The notes under the pieces: model-generated | The model's database searches: none | What the model was told of the DNA's origin: nothing | Seen by the model: only the letters and a program-made list of their open reading frames with translations | Assembly (NCBI GenBank): GCA_036927565.1 | Contig: JAYESD010000011.1 | Location: 156,470,592-156,534,591, forward strand | DNA length: 64,000 nt | DNA from: Tuctoria greenei | Lineage: Eukaryota; Streptophyta; Magnoliopsida; Poales; Poaceae | Reading direction: 5' to 3' | In this document: one piece after another, positions 46,731 to 58,200 of the stretch | Position numbering within the stretch: position 1 is the stretch's first letter | How the letters are laid out: each line of letters begins with the position of its first letter | Translations under genes and position numbers: made by a program

Positions 46731-47004
46731 TATTTTTTAAGTTTATTAACCCAGAACCACCCATTATTTACGACCTCTCCTTGGCTAGAGCAAAAAAGAA
46801 TATGCAATGCCCGGGTTACACATAAAAAAGTAATTAGGCGGCCAATCAATGGAACTCATGCGTACTAATATACTTATTCAGATTTAATAATTAGTATATA
46901 AATTAAAGTCCCAAATCATTGAAGCTAGCTCATCGACTTATTTTTAGTGGATATATTCCCCAATGGAATATTCTAGCCACCGCGCCTCGATTCCTAAATA
47001 TTTA

Positions 47005-47087
47005 CTCTCTCCTGGTTCGAAATATTTATCATCGGTTAATTTAATTTTTTAACTAATCGGTGGCAAATATTTCGAACCAGAAGAGGG
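47005..47087. mobile_element. Stowaway-like MITE, 83 bp
   Basis: CTCTCTCCTGGTTCGAAATA and near complement, loop near TAATTTTTTAACTAATC; TA on both sides. Confidence 0.85.
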
Positions 47088-47842
47088 TATGAATTTTCTA
47101 TACTATTGTACAGAACTACAGTAGCATGGATTGTGGATGACACGCATCAATAGTCAACTTTGATGATATTAGAGTGGTACTTGAAAATTATGGATAAAGT
47201 CAATTTCCTGGCCTCCTTGCATCACCTAGAGACGGAGAAGTCTTCCGCAGGCATAGGACTGCACTTGCATCCGTAGCAACACCAGTGTAAGGACTTTCTT
47301 CGGGACAAGAGCCTGAGGCTGCTATCCGCAGTGGTTTTGTACTGGTGCTCTGAAACATTTACTAAAAAAATTAGAGTAAATTTTCAGAGTGCACATACCG
47401 GAAGTACAGAGCATATAAAATATAATTTAGAGTATAAAATATGATTTAGAGTAGACTAGTGCGGATGATCTGAACAGGATCCTCTCGAGAAGTCAGAATC
47501 TATGAGTGTAGCTAGTCATCGAGGTGAGGACATGGATAGCAAGGTCAGCATGTACATAAATATTTATATTGCGGGACAAACGGAACTGTGAAGGCGAAAT
47601 AAAGCAATATGTCACTTGTTGGAGCAGGCAGAGAGAGAACTCTCAGCATAGATATTCCATAGAAGTATTTTTTTATTGCATACTGGACATCTGGAAGCAA
47701 AGAAATGCAAAAATTTTCAGCAACATGCCTCCATCCTTTGGTTGGAAGGAATACTTTATTTCCACAGTAAAACACAACTGTAACCTCACCCCTTCAATCT
47801 GTCAACTTTTACGATTCAAAGTGTTTCATCAATTCCTTTTTA

Positions 47843-47941
47843 CTCTCTCCTTCCCAAAATACTTGTCATTAAGATAAGAATTTTAGTTCAAAATGAACTA
47901 AACTTTTTGTCCTAATGACAAGTATTTTCGAATGGAGGGAG
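47843..47941. mobile_element. Stowaway-like MITE, 99 bp
   Basis: CTCTCTCCTTCCCAAAATAC and near complement; inner arms TTAGTTCA...TGAACTAA. TA on the left; the right flank is TT. Confidence 0.8.
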
Positions 47942-48130
47942 TTTTTGACTTGGACTTTGAACTATACGTATGCGTGTATGACGATGCATGGTTTAGCGAG
48001 CTAGACGATCATATCGATGGAGGCGGTTCATGCATCTCGTGCACGGACCGGCCGGTCTCAAAATCGGGGGCATGCATCCGTGGATCGATGCACCTAGTCC
48101 AAAAATGGAGTAGTTAACGTAAAACTTGGC

Positions 48131-49257
48131 CTTCCGTTTCGTTGGAGATTAGGGAGCAACGACGGTGGTTGCATTGGTAGCTAGACGAGAGTACTACTGT
48201 ACTGCTCTGATATGATCTGGCGGGTTGGTTAGCTAGAGTTCAGCTGTGCCTGATGATAATGGAAACATCTCCATCGTCGTGCGTGCGTGCGCCCCTTTTG
48301 CGTAGCCGGCCGACCCGGAAACGAGTTTGATTTGGAGAAACTAAACAGAGTGTTCCAGGCTAGCTGCTGGGAGTGAGGAGCTTGGAGCTGTTGCGTGCAG
48401 TATGCATGGACACATTGCACTGGCCGGTACGTACTGGAGACAGCAGATATATATACACTCGTGAACAAGCAAATGATACACAGACCCGCGGCTGGAGCAG
48501 ATCGCGGCGGGAGGGATCGCCCACGTACGTAGGTCGATCGTAGTGTACCAGCAGTAATCCATTGGGCCACTTGCATGCATGGTGGTGCTCCAACTAGCGT
48601 GGCTCTAGCTATTTATTTGCTACCAACAATGCAGTACACTAGCTGGAAATGATCGAAGTACTGTAATTAATAACCAGCATGCAAGTGGCCAACTGAACTG
48701 ATCGAGATCGACCAAGAGGGCTACCATCGCAAATCACGGTGCATACTTTCCGATGGACAGGGACACGGCTCAGCATGAGCTCAGCTCAGCTAGCCCTAGC
48801 CGTCCTCCGCTAGCTCCTTCCCTTCCGGCCGCTCTCGTGCTCGGCACGGGTATGATCTGTTCATGTCACTGTTCAACGCTTCATTCCAAGTTGCCGGGCC
48901 GCCAACACCAAGCAAGCAAGTGGTGGGGCAAGTGTGAAGCACTACTTGCATGTCGCATGGCAGCGCATCTGGTACAGTACGGAGCGAGATATATGAGTGC
49001 TGCTTACTGGTGGTGTAAAGCAGTGTACACGTACGTCGTACTGCAATCTGCAAATGGTGTTCGCTCGTTATTGTGTCGCGTTTACGCCACGTATGGTATG
49101 GGCCTTTGTAATTTGTGCATGCATTGACCGAATCGGCCCATTATGCCCCCTCATCACAGGTGGAAAACCCACGAAATCATTGCAGTGCCACATCACCAAC
49201 AGCCGAAACGTGCAAAAACCGTCGAGTCGTCGGCCGAGCGAGCCAGCACTCTGCAGC
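48131..49257. other. Upstream region of the RimP-like gene; no gene recognised
   Basis: Contains many CTAGCTAG/GTACGT-like strings and a TATATATACA string near 48449. Open frames on both strands lack recognisable domains. The promoter of the RimP-like gene should lie in its right part. Confidence 0.5.
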
Positions 49258-52200
49258 ATGTCGGCGCTCCGCGCGCTGCTCGCCAGGTGCTCGTCGAAAC
49301 GCCACCGCCGCGCGTTCCCTTCCTCCACCTCCACCACCGCCGCCTCGTTCTCCACCCTCCGCGGCGCAGCTCCCTCTCCCGCGTCCCGCCACCCTCGCCT
49401 CCCCCTCGTCCTCCTCGCGATATACGCGGCGACGTCGGTGACCGGGGCCTTCAGGCAGGTGCGCTCCCTGGCTAGCGGTGGGGCCGCGCGGGGCGGCGCT
49501 GCTGGCCCTGGCGCCGTGGACTACAACGACGAAGATGACACGGAGGGCGAGGAGCGGGAGTGGGCGGTCGAGTGGGAGGACAGCGAGGACGAAGGAGCCG
49601 AGCCCGAGGTACTTCCGTTCTGTTCGGTCCGTCCTTCCTTTCCCCTGCGGCTCTGACCTGTAACAAACTTTGCCCCTCAGATCGGCGACGGCGGGGACGG
49701 CGGCGGGGTCGTGCTGCGGGACGTCGGCTGGGGACAGCGCGCCCTCGCGGCGGCCGAGGAGGTTCTCGCCGAGCATTTCGGGGACGACTTCGCCATGTTC
49801 GCGTTCAAGGTCTCGCCCAAGGGATACGTCTACGTGCGCATCGACAAGCTCACCGCCAGGTGACACAAATTCCTCTGTACAACTTTTCTATTCTAGCACA
49901 AGGGTTCTTTCTGTCCATGATATGATACGTATTTGGGGTACCATTAATTAGCCACACTTTGGGATTCGGCAAGAGACTTACCACGTTGATGTCTCGACTT
50001 AATTACCTTTACATAGCAGATATAGCACTAGAATGCCTTTATTATCTATATAGAGAGCACCATGATGTCTTTATATAGATAGCACAAGTATGTCATTATT
50101 TATCGGTGATTGGAGCCGACAGATCTCCCTACACTACTAAAGTGATAGGGGAGTTTGATGTTCGGTGTGAGCGCGCGGAGATTCAAGAAGATGAATCGGA
50201 GTTTGGCACAGGAGACACAAGAATTTACGTGGTTCGGGCCGCCTGAGCGTAATACCCTACTCCACGGGTGTGTTGGTGTTGTATTAGCAGTAAGAGCTTG
50301 TCACGAATGTATGGGGTGCGTGAGCTCGTTCGTGAACGTCCCCGAGTGTATCGTCGGCCTGTCCTTTTATAGTACAAGGGCAGACCGTTACAATTCAGCC
50401 TGGCCCGACATGTGGTCCCGGCGGTTACTAGTATTAATACATGCTTAATTGCTCTTAATAACCCTGTAACGGGCTTTGACATCACCGTTACTGGTGTTAA
50501 GATCGTCCGTTTAAGTGTCATTAATATGGCATTAATGACACTTAATCGGGTCTTGAAGTCCTTGGCTCTCCTTTGAAGATCCGGAGCCGTTACAAGGTCT
50601 TCCGGAGGTTAGAGGCTGAAAGGTCCGACGATTTGACACGTGGCAGCTCCGGAGCTTGCTGTGGGAAGCAGGTAGCTCCGGGGCTATCAGACACGTGTCA
50701 GGTCCGGAGCTTCTCTCGGTCTGGGGTTAAGTCCGGAGGTGCCGTTTCGGTATGTGGCCCGGAGCTTCCCTCTTGTGTGAGGTAGCTCCGGGTTAGTTGT
50801 ACATGTGGCGACCCAGGGATTAACCATGTTGGAGAAGTGGGTCCGGTCATGTCTGACAAGTGGGCCTCCGAGGGTCTTCAAACCAAGTAGATGGCTTTCC
50901 TTTGAGATCTTTGTAACCTCAAGGGGTGTACGGTTTCTAGGGTACCGACAGTGGCCCCCCTGGACCTACCTCCGAGGAAGATCACTGGGATGAAGTCGTT
51001 CCGTTGGAGGTGGGTCCATCCTTGCGACTCTTGAACTGAGTCTTCAAGGGTCTTCGAAGGTGCCGTTGGCAGGGATTTACAGTTAGATCCCGCCTCGTGG
51101 TGCACCTCAGGCGGCAGATGAGATCTTTGACGTGCGGATCTCACGCAATTGAAGGTCGCCGGTTCCCGATATGAAAACCGTATCGGTTCCGCGCGCCCTG
51201 TCAGGCCGCCGCCTTTGGGTTTCCCGCCGCGTGATGACAACCGTTCGCCTGGGTAAGAGCCTCGACTTGAAGGAGAGTGAAGCTCCACCCTCAGCCACAG
51301 TGTCTGAGGCCATGGGAGCTTCTGCTCCTGTCCCGGTGCCGCCTCAAGTGGTGGCTGAGGCTGCGACAGCTCCGGCGCTGGCTGTCGTGGTCATGGACCT
51401 CGACTCGTCCCCAGAAGTTCCCGTGGTAGCGCCGGACCACGGGAGTGAAGACACGCCAACTGCACCTGTCTCGGAAGTTGAAGCTCCGGGTCCTGGTGCT
51501 GCAGTGATGGAAGCTCCGGCTGTTGAGCCGGAGGAAGTAGTAGTCCCGGCCTCGGAGCCGGAAAGTGTTGAAGCCCCGGCGGTTGAGCCGGAGGTGACTG
51601 AAGCCCCGACATGTGAGCCGGTAGTCGAGGTAGTTCCGACAGTTGAGCCGGCTACCTCCGAAGCACCGGCCGCTGAGCCGGTTATTGTTGGAGCGTCGGT
51701 CATAGAGCCGGTGGTTGAAGAGGTGATGGAGCTCGAGCCTCCCTCGGAAGAGGTGCCCAGACCGGAGCCAGTAGCGGCTCCTGCTCCGGAAGCGACGACG
51801 TCGGAGGTACCTGCGGCCGAGTCGGAGTGCCCAAGTGAAGTCGCTGGCCCTCTGCCCGAGGAGGTGAACGAAGACTTGGCGGCGGGGCCTTCTTCGATGG
51901 CGACTGAGGCCATCCCGGAGGACGGCCCTAGTGCCTTGGAAGCTCAGGGGTCCACTCTCGTAGAGTGGGACCCAATTTTTGTGTGTGAAGACCCGCTGGA
52001 ACCAGCGGAGGAGACCCCAGCAGGTCCGGAGCCCATCCCGCTGTCGATGTCTATCGACAACGCCTGCTCCAGTCTGCGTCAAGTCCAATTGGCTTTCTTC
52101 CACGACAGCAAGGCTCTTGAAGAGGAGCGCCAAACCCTTAGGCGGTAGCGTAACCGACTCCACTTTGAGACCAAGCTGGCGCAGTCGAGGCTAGCGGATG

Positions 52201-55200
52201 ACAAGGAGTGGATTAAGCGGGTGAAGATCCGCCTGGAGTACTGGGGCAAGTTGTTGGATGATAGGGAGAGCATGACTCAGACCCTCGACGCTCAATCTCA
52301 GGAGATTTACAATCAGGCCAAAGCAGCCAACAGTGCGGCCGAGGAACGCCATGAAAGGCTGGAGGTCATTAACACTGCACTCATCAAGCGCCGAGAGACA
52401 CTTGAAGAGAGGGAGAAACGGCTCGAGAATGAAGAACAGAAACTCCTTGAGCTGCGGGATGATGTCCTGAGGAGGGAAGAGGAGCTTGCCGAGAAAGTAG
52501 CTCTGGCGGACAAGGGCCTCGAGGAGCGCACCAAGAAATTGGAAGAGCGCTGCCAAGAGGAAGAGGATAAGACCTAGGTGCGAGGGCAGGAACTCTACGA
52601 ACACGAGTGTGCCCTTGTTGCCCGGGAGAAAAAAGTGCAGGCTAGGGAGAAGGACCTGGTCGATCGCCGGAACAAGATCTACCTCCGAGAGGAGGAGCTC
52701 GGAAGACTCGAGAGGCGGGTTGCTGAAAAGATTCAGCAAAACGCCAAAGAAGTTGAGCGCCTCGCCCGTGAGAATTCCGAACTGACGGCGGCCAGGAGAT
52801 CCCTGGAAGAGATGAAGAGCTTAAGGACTGCGGACTCCCTACAGATTTGGGAGTTCCTGGGCAAGGCCAACGACGCGCTGACGCCGATGGGTTTCAGCCC
52901 CGTGCGCCCGGATGATCCGGAGCCGGAGCCGGACCTTGCGCTGCAGGCGTTGAGTGCAGCAGGTAGCAAGCTCTCCAAGGTGGGCGATGTCATCGCGGAC
53001 CAACTGGAGGTTGAGGGGCAATCCCTGGCGAGGAACGTCACAGAGTATGTGCTGACGTGCTACACCAGCCGGAACTCCCAATTTCCTCTGGACCCGGTGC
53101 TTGAAGGCCCCGTCGAAGGAGAAGGCGAAGCTACCCGAGGCAGCGTATCGGAGGTCGTCCAGAAAGTCGCCGAGTTCTTCCATAGGGTCTAGGACCATCT
53201 CTTTAGCTCTCACTTGTATTTTCTCTTCTTCTTTCTCAATTTTGTAATCCCTTGTCTCCAGATGTAATCTCCTGTCTCCAGATGAATGAAATCCCCAAAT
53301 TTTTTGCGAATTTCACTTTTTGTCTTCAACACCTTTATCTTCACTTGGCCCCCTGGTAGATGTACACAATTTGATTGTGAACATGTACCAAAAGGATATT
53401 GTGTTTTGTTGAAGACCCATTTGCTCCGAACTTGTAGCATTTAGGTCTGAAGTCTTCGATAGTGAAGGTCCCCTGAGGTTGTCGGAGATTAGAAGCTCCG
53501 GCATTGTCCATCGCTGGAGCTTGGTAGCTCCGGCAATAGCCTCTATCAACACGTAGAGCGTCGATAGTTAGTCCTCCGGGGTGTCGGAACTGAGTAGCTC
53601 CGGCAGTGACCTTTGCCAACACTTGGCTTGTTGGCAGCAGACTCCATTTACGGGGTCTTCTCACCATCTTTTATTCAGCGTCGATGGTTGGCCCCCTTTG
53701 GGGAGTCGGAGCTTAGTTAGCTCTGGCTTTTCTCCATCAACGTAGACTTTATTTTTCCTGCACACTTAAGTCAAGAAAAATAGTAAAATTCGTTCCTTGT
53801 CTATAATTTTGTCGCGGCTTATGATTCTCAAGAAAACTTTAAGTTGAACGCGATTTTAAATACAACCGGATGTGTTGCCTTTTCTCTTAGATTCAACTGT
53901 TCATGGACCCGCCTTACTTCGGCCTGCCGGAGTGTAGGTAGAGTGGCGTACTTAGGATGCTTGACCAGGCTAAGTTGATAGCGCACTCCAGCCCTAGATT
54001 GGCTTGGCGGCTTTCAGGCGAGTTGGCCATGAACGATATTTGAATCCAAAAGAACTGACAATACAACTCGAATCGTATATAAACCGGTCGAACTAAAATT
54101 TTTTAAGAATTGCACGTCTTTGTTATAGACAAGAAAGAGAAAAATAAAAATGTTGAGCCTGTACAAAATAAATGCACGTGGAGTCTATTTCACATGAAGA
54201 TGTCTTTCATTATAGGTCCGGGGTACAGGGGAAACAAGTACACTCTTAGGGTACGGAACCAGGCTAAGTGTGTTTGGTTTCTCGTTTGACCCAGGGTAGT
54301 TAGCCGCACTTTTAGTCCTGAGACTGTGACAAGTGTTGCATGAGCTTTGCAGACCTTTCGGGAAAGGTCCGGCTGCTCTACCGGAGGAACTACCCGACTC
54401 TGTACAATGACTTTATAACATACACCCCAAGTTACTCAAGACTCACCTCCGTGGTATTAAGTGTAGAACTTACGGAGGTGCTCGATGTTCCAAGGATTTG
54501 GGAGAGGTGTCCCATCCTCGGTAGCCAAGCGAACGCTTCCGGGACGGGATACTTTGATCACTCGGAAGGGCCCCTCCCAGCCGGGGGAGAGTTTGTTTAA
54601 CCCTTCTCTGATAGTATTCTCCGTAGCACCAGATCGCCTTCCTCGAGCTGTCGGTTGTGTACATGCCGCTGGTGATAACGCCGTAGAGCTTGACGATATC
54701 GGGCATTCCGAACAGCTGCTTGACACCTTTCCTCCTCGAGGAGGTCTAGGTCTTCACGCCGGAGCTGGTCCTGCGCGGCTTCGTCGAAGGTCCGGACCCG
54801 GAGCGAACCCAAGGTGATTTCCGGAGGAAGGATTGCTTCAGCTCCGTACACCAGAAAGAAGGGTGTCTCTCTAGTTGACCGGTTTTGAGATGTCCTGTTA
54901 GCCCATAAAGTGGGCGGAAGCTCTTCGATCCAGTTGGCTCCATGTTTCTTCAAGCGCTCATAGGTGCGCGTTTTGAGTCCCTTAAGGATTTTTGCATTTG
55001 CTCTCTCGGCTTGGCCATTGCTGGCTGGGTGAGCTACGGAGGCGTAGCAAACTTGTATGCCGAGGTCTTCGCAATATCCTTGGAATGCGGAGCTTGTGAA
55101 TTGAGTCCCATTATCAGTGATGATTTTGTTTGGGACTCCAAATCTGCTTACAATGGATTGCAGAAAGTTGATAGCAGATTGCTTGTTGATCGTCACAACT

Positions 55201-58200
55201 GGAGTCGCTTCCGGCCACTTGGTGAACTTGTCGATGGCGACATACAGGAACTTGTAACCTCCGACGGCTCTTGGGAAGGGTCTCAAGATGTCCACCCCCC
55301 ACACAGCGAAGGGCCATGTAGGAGGTATCATTTGTAAGGGCTGAGCTGGTGTATGAATTTGCTTTGCATGAAATTGGCATGCTTCACATTTCTTCACCAG
55401 CTCAGTGGCATCCTGGAGCGCTGTAGGCCAGTAGAAGCCATGCCGAAAGGCTTTTCCGACCAGCGTGCGGGAAGATGCGTGGTTCCCACACTCGCCTCCA
55501 TGGATTTCTGCGAGAAGTTCGCAACCTTCTTCCCTTGTGATGCACCGCATTAGGATGCCGTTGGCACCGCGCCGGTAGAGATCCCCTTCTACCAACGTGT
55601 ATCTTTTAGCCAATCTGACTACCCGGTCAGCGGATACATCATCGTCAGGAAGGATGTTATCTTTCAAGTAGTTCCGGATCTCCGAGATTCATGCATCGGA
55701 ACTAACTTGATCATTTGAGTCTTGCGTGCTGGGTTGCTCGGAGCTTCCGGCAGCACCTACGACCCTTGATGGCTGCCATGGTAACAGGGCCATCGGGACC
55801 GTCAGCTTCGGGATGCTGATCTCACCCCCTTCGCTCAGTTCGGCAGACTGAGCTGTTGGCTTTGACAACCTCCGGACAAAGATTCCGTCAGGAGCCGGAG
55901 CTCCGGTTGACGCTTTGGTCGAGAGTTCGTCAGCTTCAGCGTTATGGGCACGCTGAATATGGTGGAGGTCTAGGACTTCAAAGTCCTTCTGAAGCCTCTG
56001 GACTTCAAGGAGGTAAGCAGCTAGCTGGAGATTATTGCAGGAGCATTCACCCTTCACCTGCTTGATGATGAGCTGTGAATCTCCTTTGACCAGCAGTTGC
56101 TTGACACCATATGACAGTGCCACCTTTAGTCCGTAGATGAGTGCTTCATACTCCGCCATGTTGTTGGTTGTCTTGAAGTCAAGGTGTACCATGTATTTTA
56201 CTTTCTCCCCAGTCGGTGCAAGGAGAAGGATTCCAGCTCCAGCCCCCTGCTTCTGCATGGAGCCGTCGAAGTAGAGGGTCCAGTGAGGCTCGGTGAAGGT
56301 TGGAGCTTGATGCTCCGTCTTCTGCTCACTGGGCCCCCCAGGATTTGATGGAGAGGGAGTCCATTCTGCCACGAAATCTGCCAACGCTTGACTTTTGACT
56401 GCTTGTCTTGAAATAAATTCAAGATCAAATTCAGCCAATTTCGCTGCCCACTTTGCAATATTCCCTGTTGAATTGGGATTATGCAAGATTGCTCAAAGTG
56501 GGTAGGAGGTCACCACCGAGACTTTGTGAGCTTGGAAATAATGTCGAAGCTTCCTGGAGGCAATAAGAACTGCATAGAGCAGCTTATGCACCTCTAGGTA
56601 TCGAGTCTTGACATCATGTAATACTTCACTGATGAAGTATATCGGACGTTGAATGGTCCGGACCTTCCCGGAGGGGTCCGGAGCTTCCTCTTCACTGACC
56701 CGGACCCTCTCGGAAGGGTTCGGATTTTCTTCGGGGACCTCCGGGTTCTGGCTGGAGGAACCCGGAGCTTCTTTAGAAGGGACCTGGACCCTCCCGGAGG
56801 GGTCTAGGTCTCCTGAAGTGACTTCTTGTGGATTTGAATCTGGGAGCTGGGATCCAGACTCGCTTTTAGGAACCTCCGGACCCTTCCGAAGGGGTCTGGA
56901 TTCCTGAGTGTGGGGTAGTTTCGGTCTCTCCGCAACCAGGACCATACTGATGACTTCGTCAGTAGCTGAAATGTAAAGCAACAAAGGCTCACCAGGGTTC
57001 GGAGCTACCAGAATTGGTAGGGTGGTGAGGAACTGTTTCAACTCCTGGAATGCCTTCTCTGCTTCTTCAGACCATTGGAATGGTCCATACTTCCTCAATA
57101 ACTTGAAGAAGGGGAGTGCCCGCTCCGCCAGTCTTGATATGAACCGGCTGAGGGCTGCTAGACATCCAGTTAACTTTTGGACGTCTTTGATGCGGGTTGG
57201 TGGCCGCATGTCTTCAATGGCTTTTATCTTCGCCGGATTAGCTTCTATGCCCCGGTGACTTACCAGAAAACCAAGAAGTTTTCCGGAGCTAACCCCAAAC
57301 ACACACTTGTCTGGGTTTAGCTTTGTGCGGGTGGCCCGCAGCTTGTCGAAGACAGCCTGCAAGGTGTCGAGGAGTGACTCCTTGTTCCTGACCTTGACCA
57401 CAATGTCATCGACATACACTTCCACTATGTCTCTGTTGAGTTCTTCAAAAGTTTTGTACATAGCTCGTACAAAAGTTGAAGCTGCATTCTTGAGACCAAA
57501 GGGCATGGCTGTGGAACAGTACAATCCATCTACTGTGATGAATGAAGTATGCTCTTCATCCTCCCTAAACATCCTGATTTGATGATACCCAAAATATGCG
57601 TCTAGGAAACACAGTAATTCACACCCAGAGGTGGAATCCACTATCTGATCTATTCTAGGTAGTGGGAATGGATCTTTTGGACATGCCTTATTTAGTGTGG
57701 TGTAGTCAATGCACATCCGAAGCTTCTCGCCGGCCTTGGGCACAACGATTGGGTTCGCCAGCCATTTTGGATGGAAGACTTCTCGGATGAATCCGGCTTC
57801 GAGCAACTTCTTCACTTCTTGTCGGATGAAGTTCTGTCGCTCTACGGATTGCTTTCGAGGCTTCTGATGCACAGGCTGGGCATCGGGGTAGATCTTCAGA
57901 TTGTGCTCAATCACTTCCCTGGGGATCCCAGACATTTGTGACGGTTGCCAAGCAAACACGTCAACGTTAGCCCGGAGGAAAGTGATGAGCGTGAGTTCCT
58001 ATTTGTCGTTCAATCCTCCCGATATACGGGTGGTTTGAGCGGCATCGGAACCAATTTGGACGACTTTGACGGGAATGTCGGTGTCGCCGCTTGGCTGCAC
58101 ACGGGGTGCAGAGGTCGAGCCTCGTTGACGAATGCTCGGGGGTTTTGGAGCTTGCTCCTGCCTGGAGTCCTCCTCTTGCGTCGTGGTGAGTGCGTGGAGT

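Larger units (their letters stand above)
43871..48130. other. Intergenic region with a MITE cluster, no gene recognised
   Basis: Apart from six hairpin MITEs (listed separately) this is AT-rich with one GC-rich patch (44510-44760). Open frames are short and unconvincing. Confidence 0.7.

Noticed and set aside
48229..48580. Possible small gene on the minus strand near a TATATATACA string
   Set aside because: Frames of 77-115 codons overlap in all phases, with no domain or splice pattern; a non-coding transcript cannot be excluded but is unsupported.
49177..49866. 229-codon minus-strand frame over RimP exons 1-2
   Set aside because: GC-rich shadow frame; it crosses intron 1 of a gene with clear homology on the plus strand.
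51291..52163. 290-codon minus-strand frame over the aORF of element C
   Set aside because: Arg/Ser/Gly-rich complement of the Pro/Ala repeat region; no domain, and the plus-strand frame is the conserved one.
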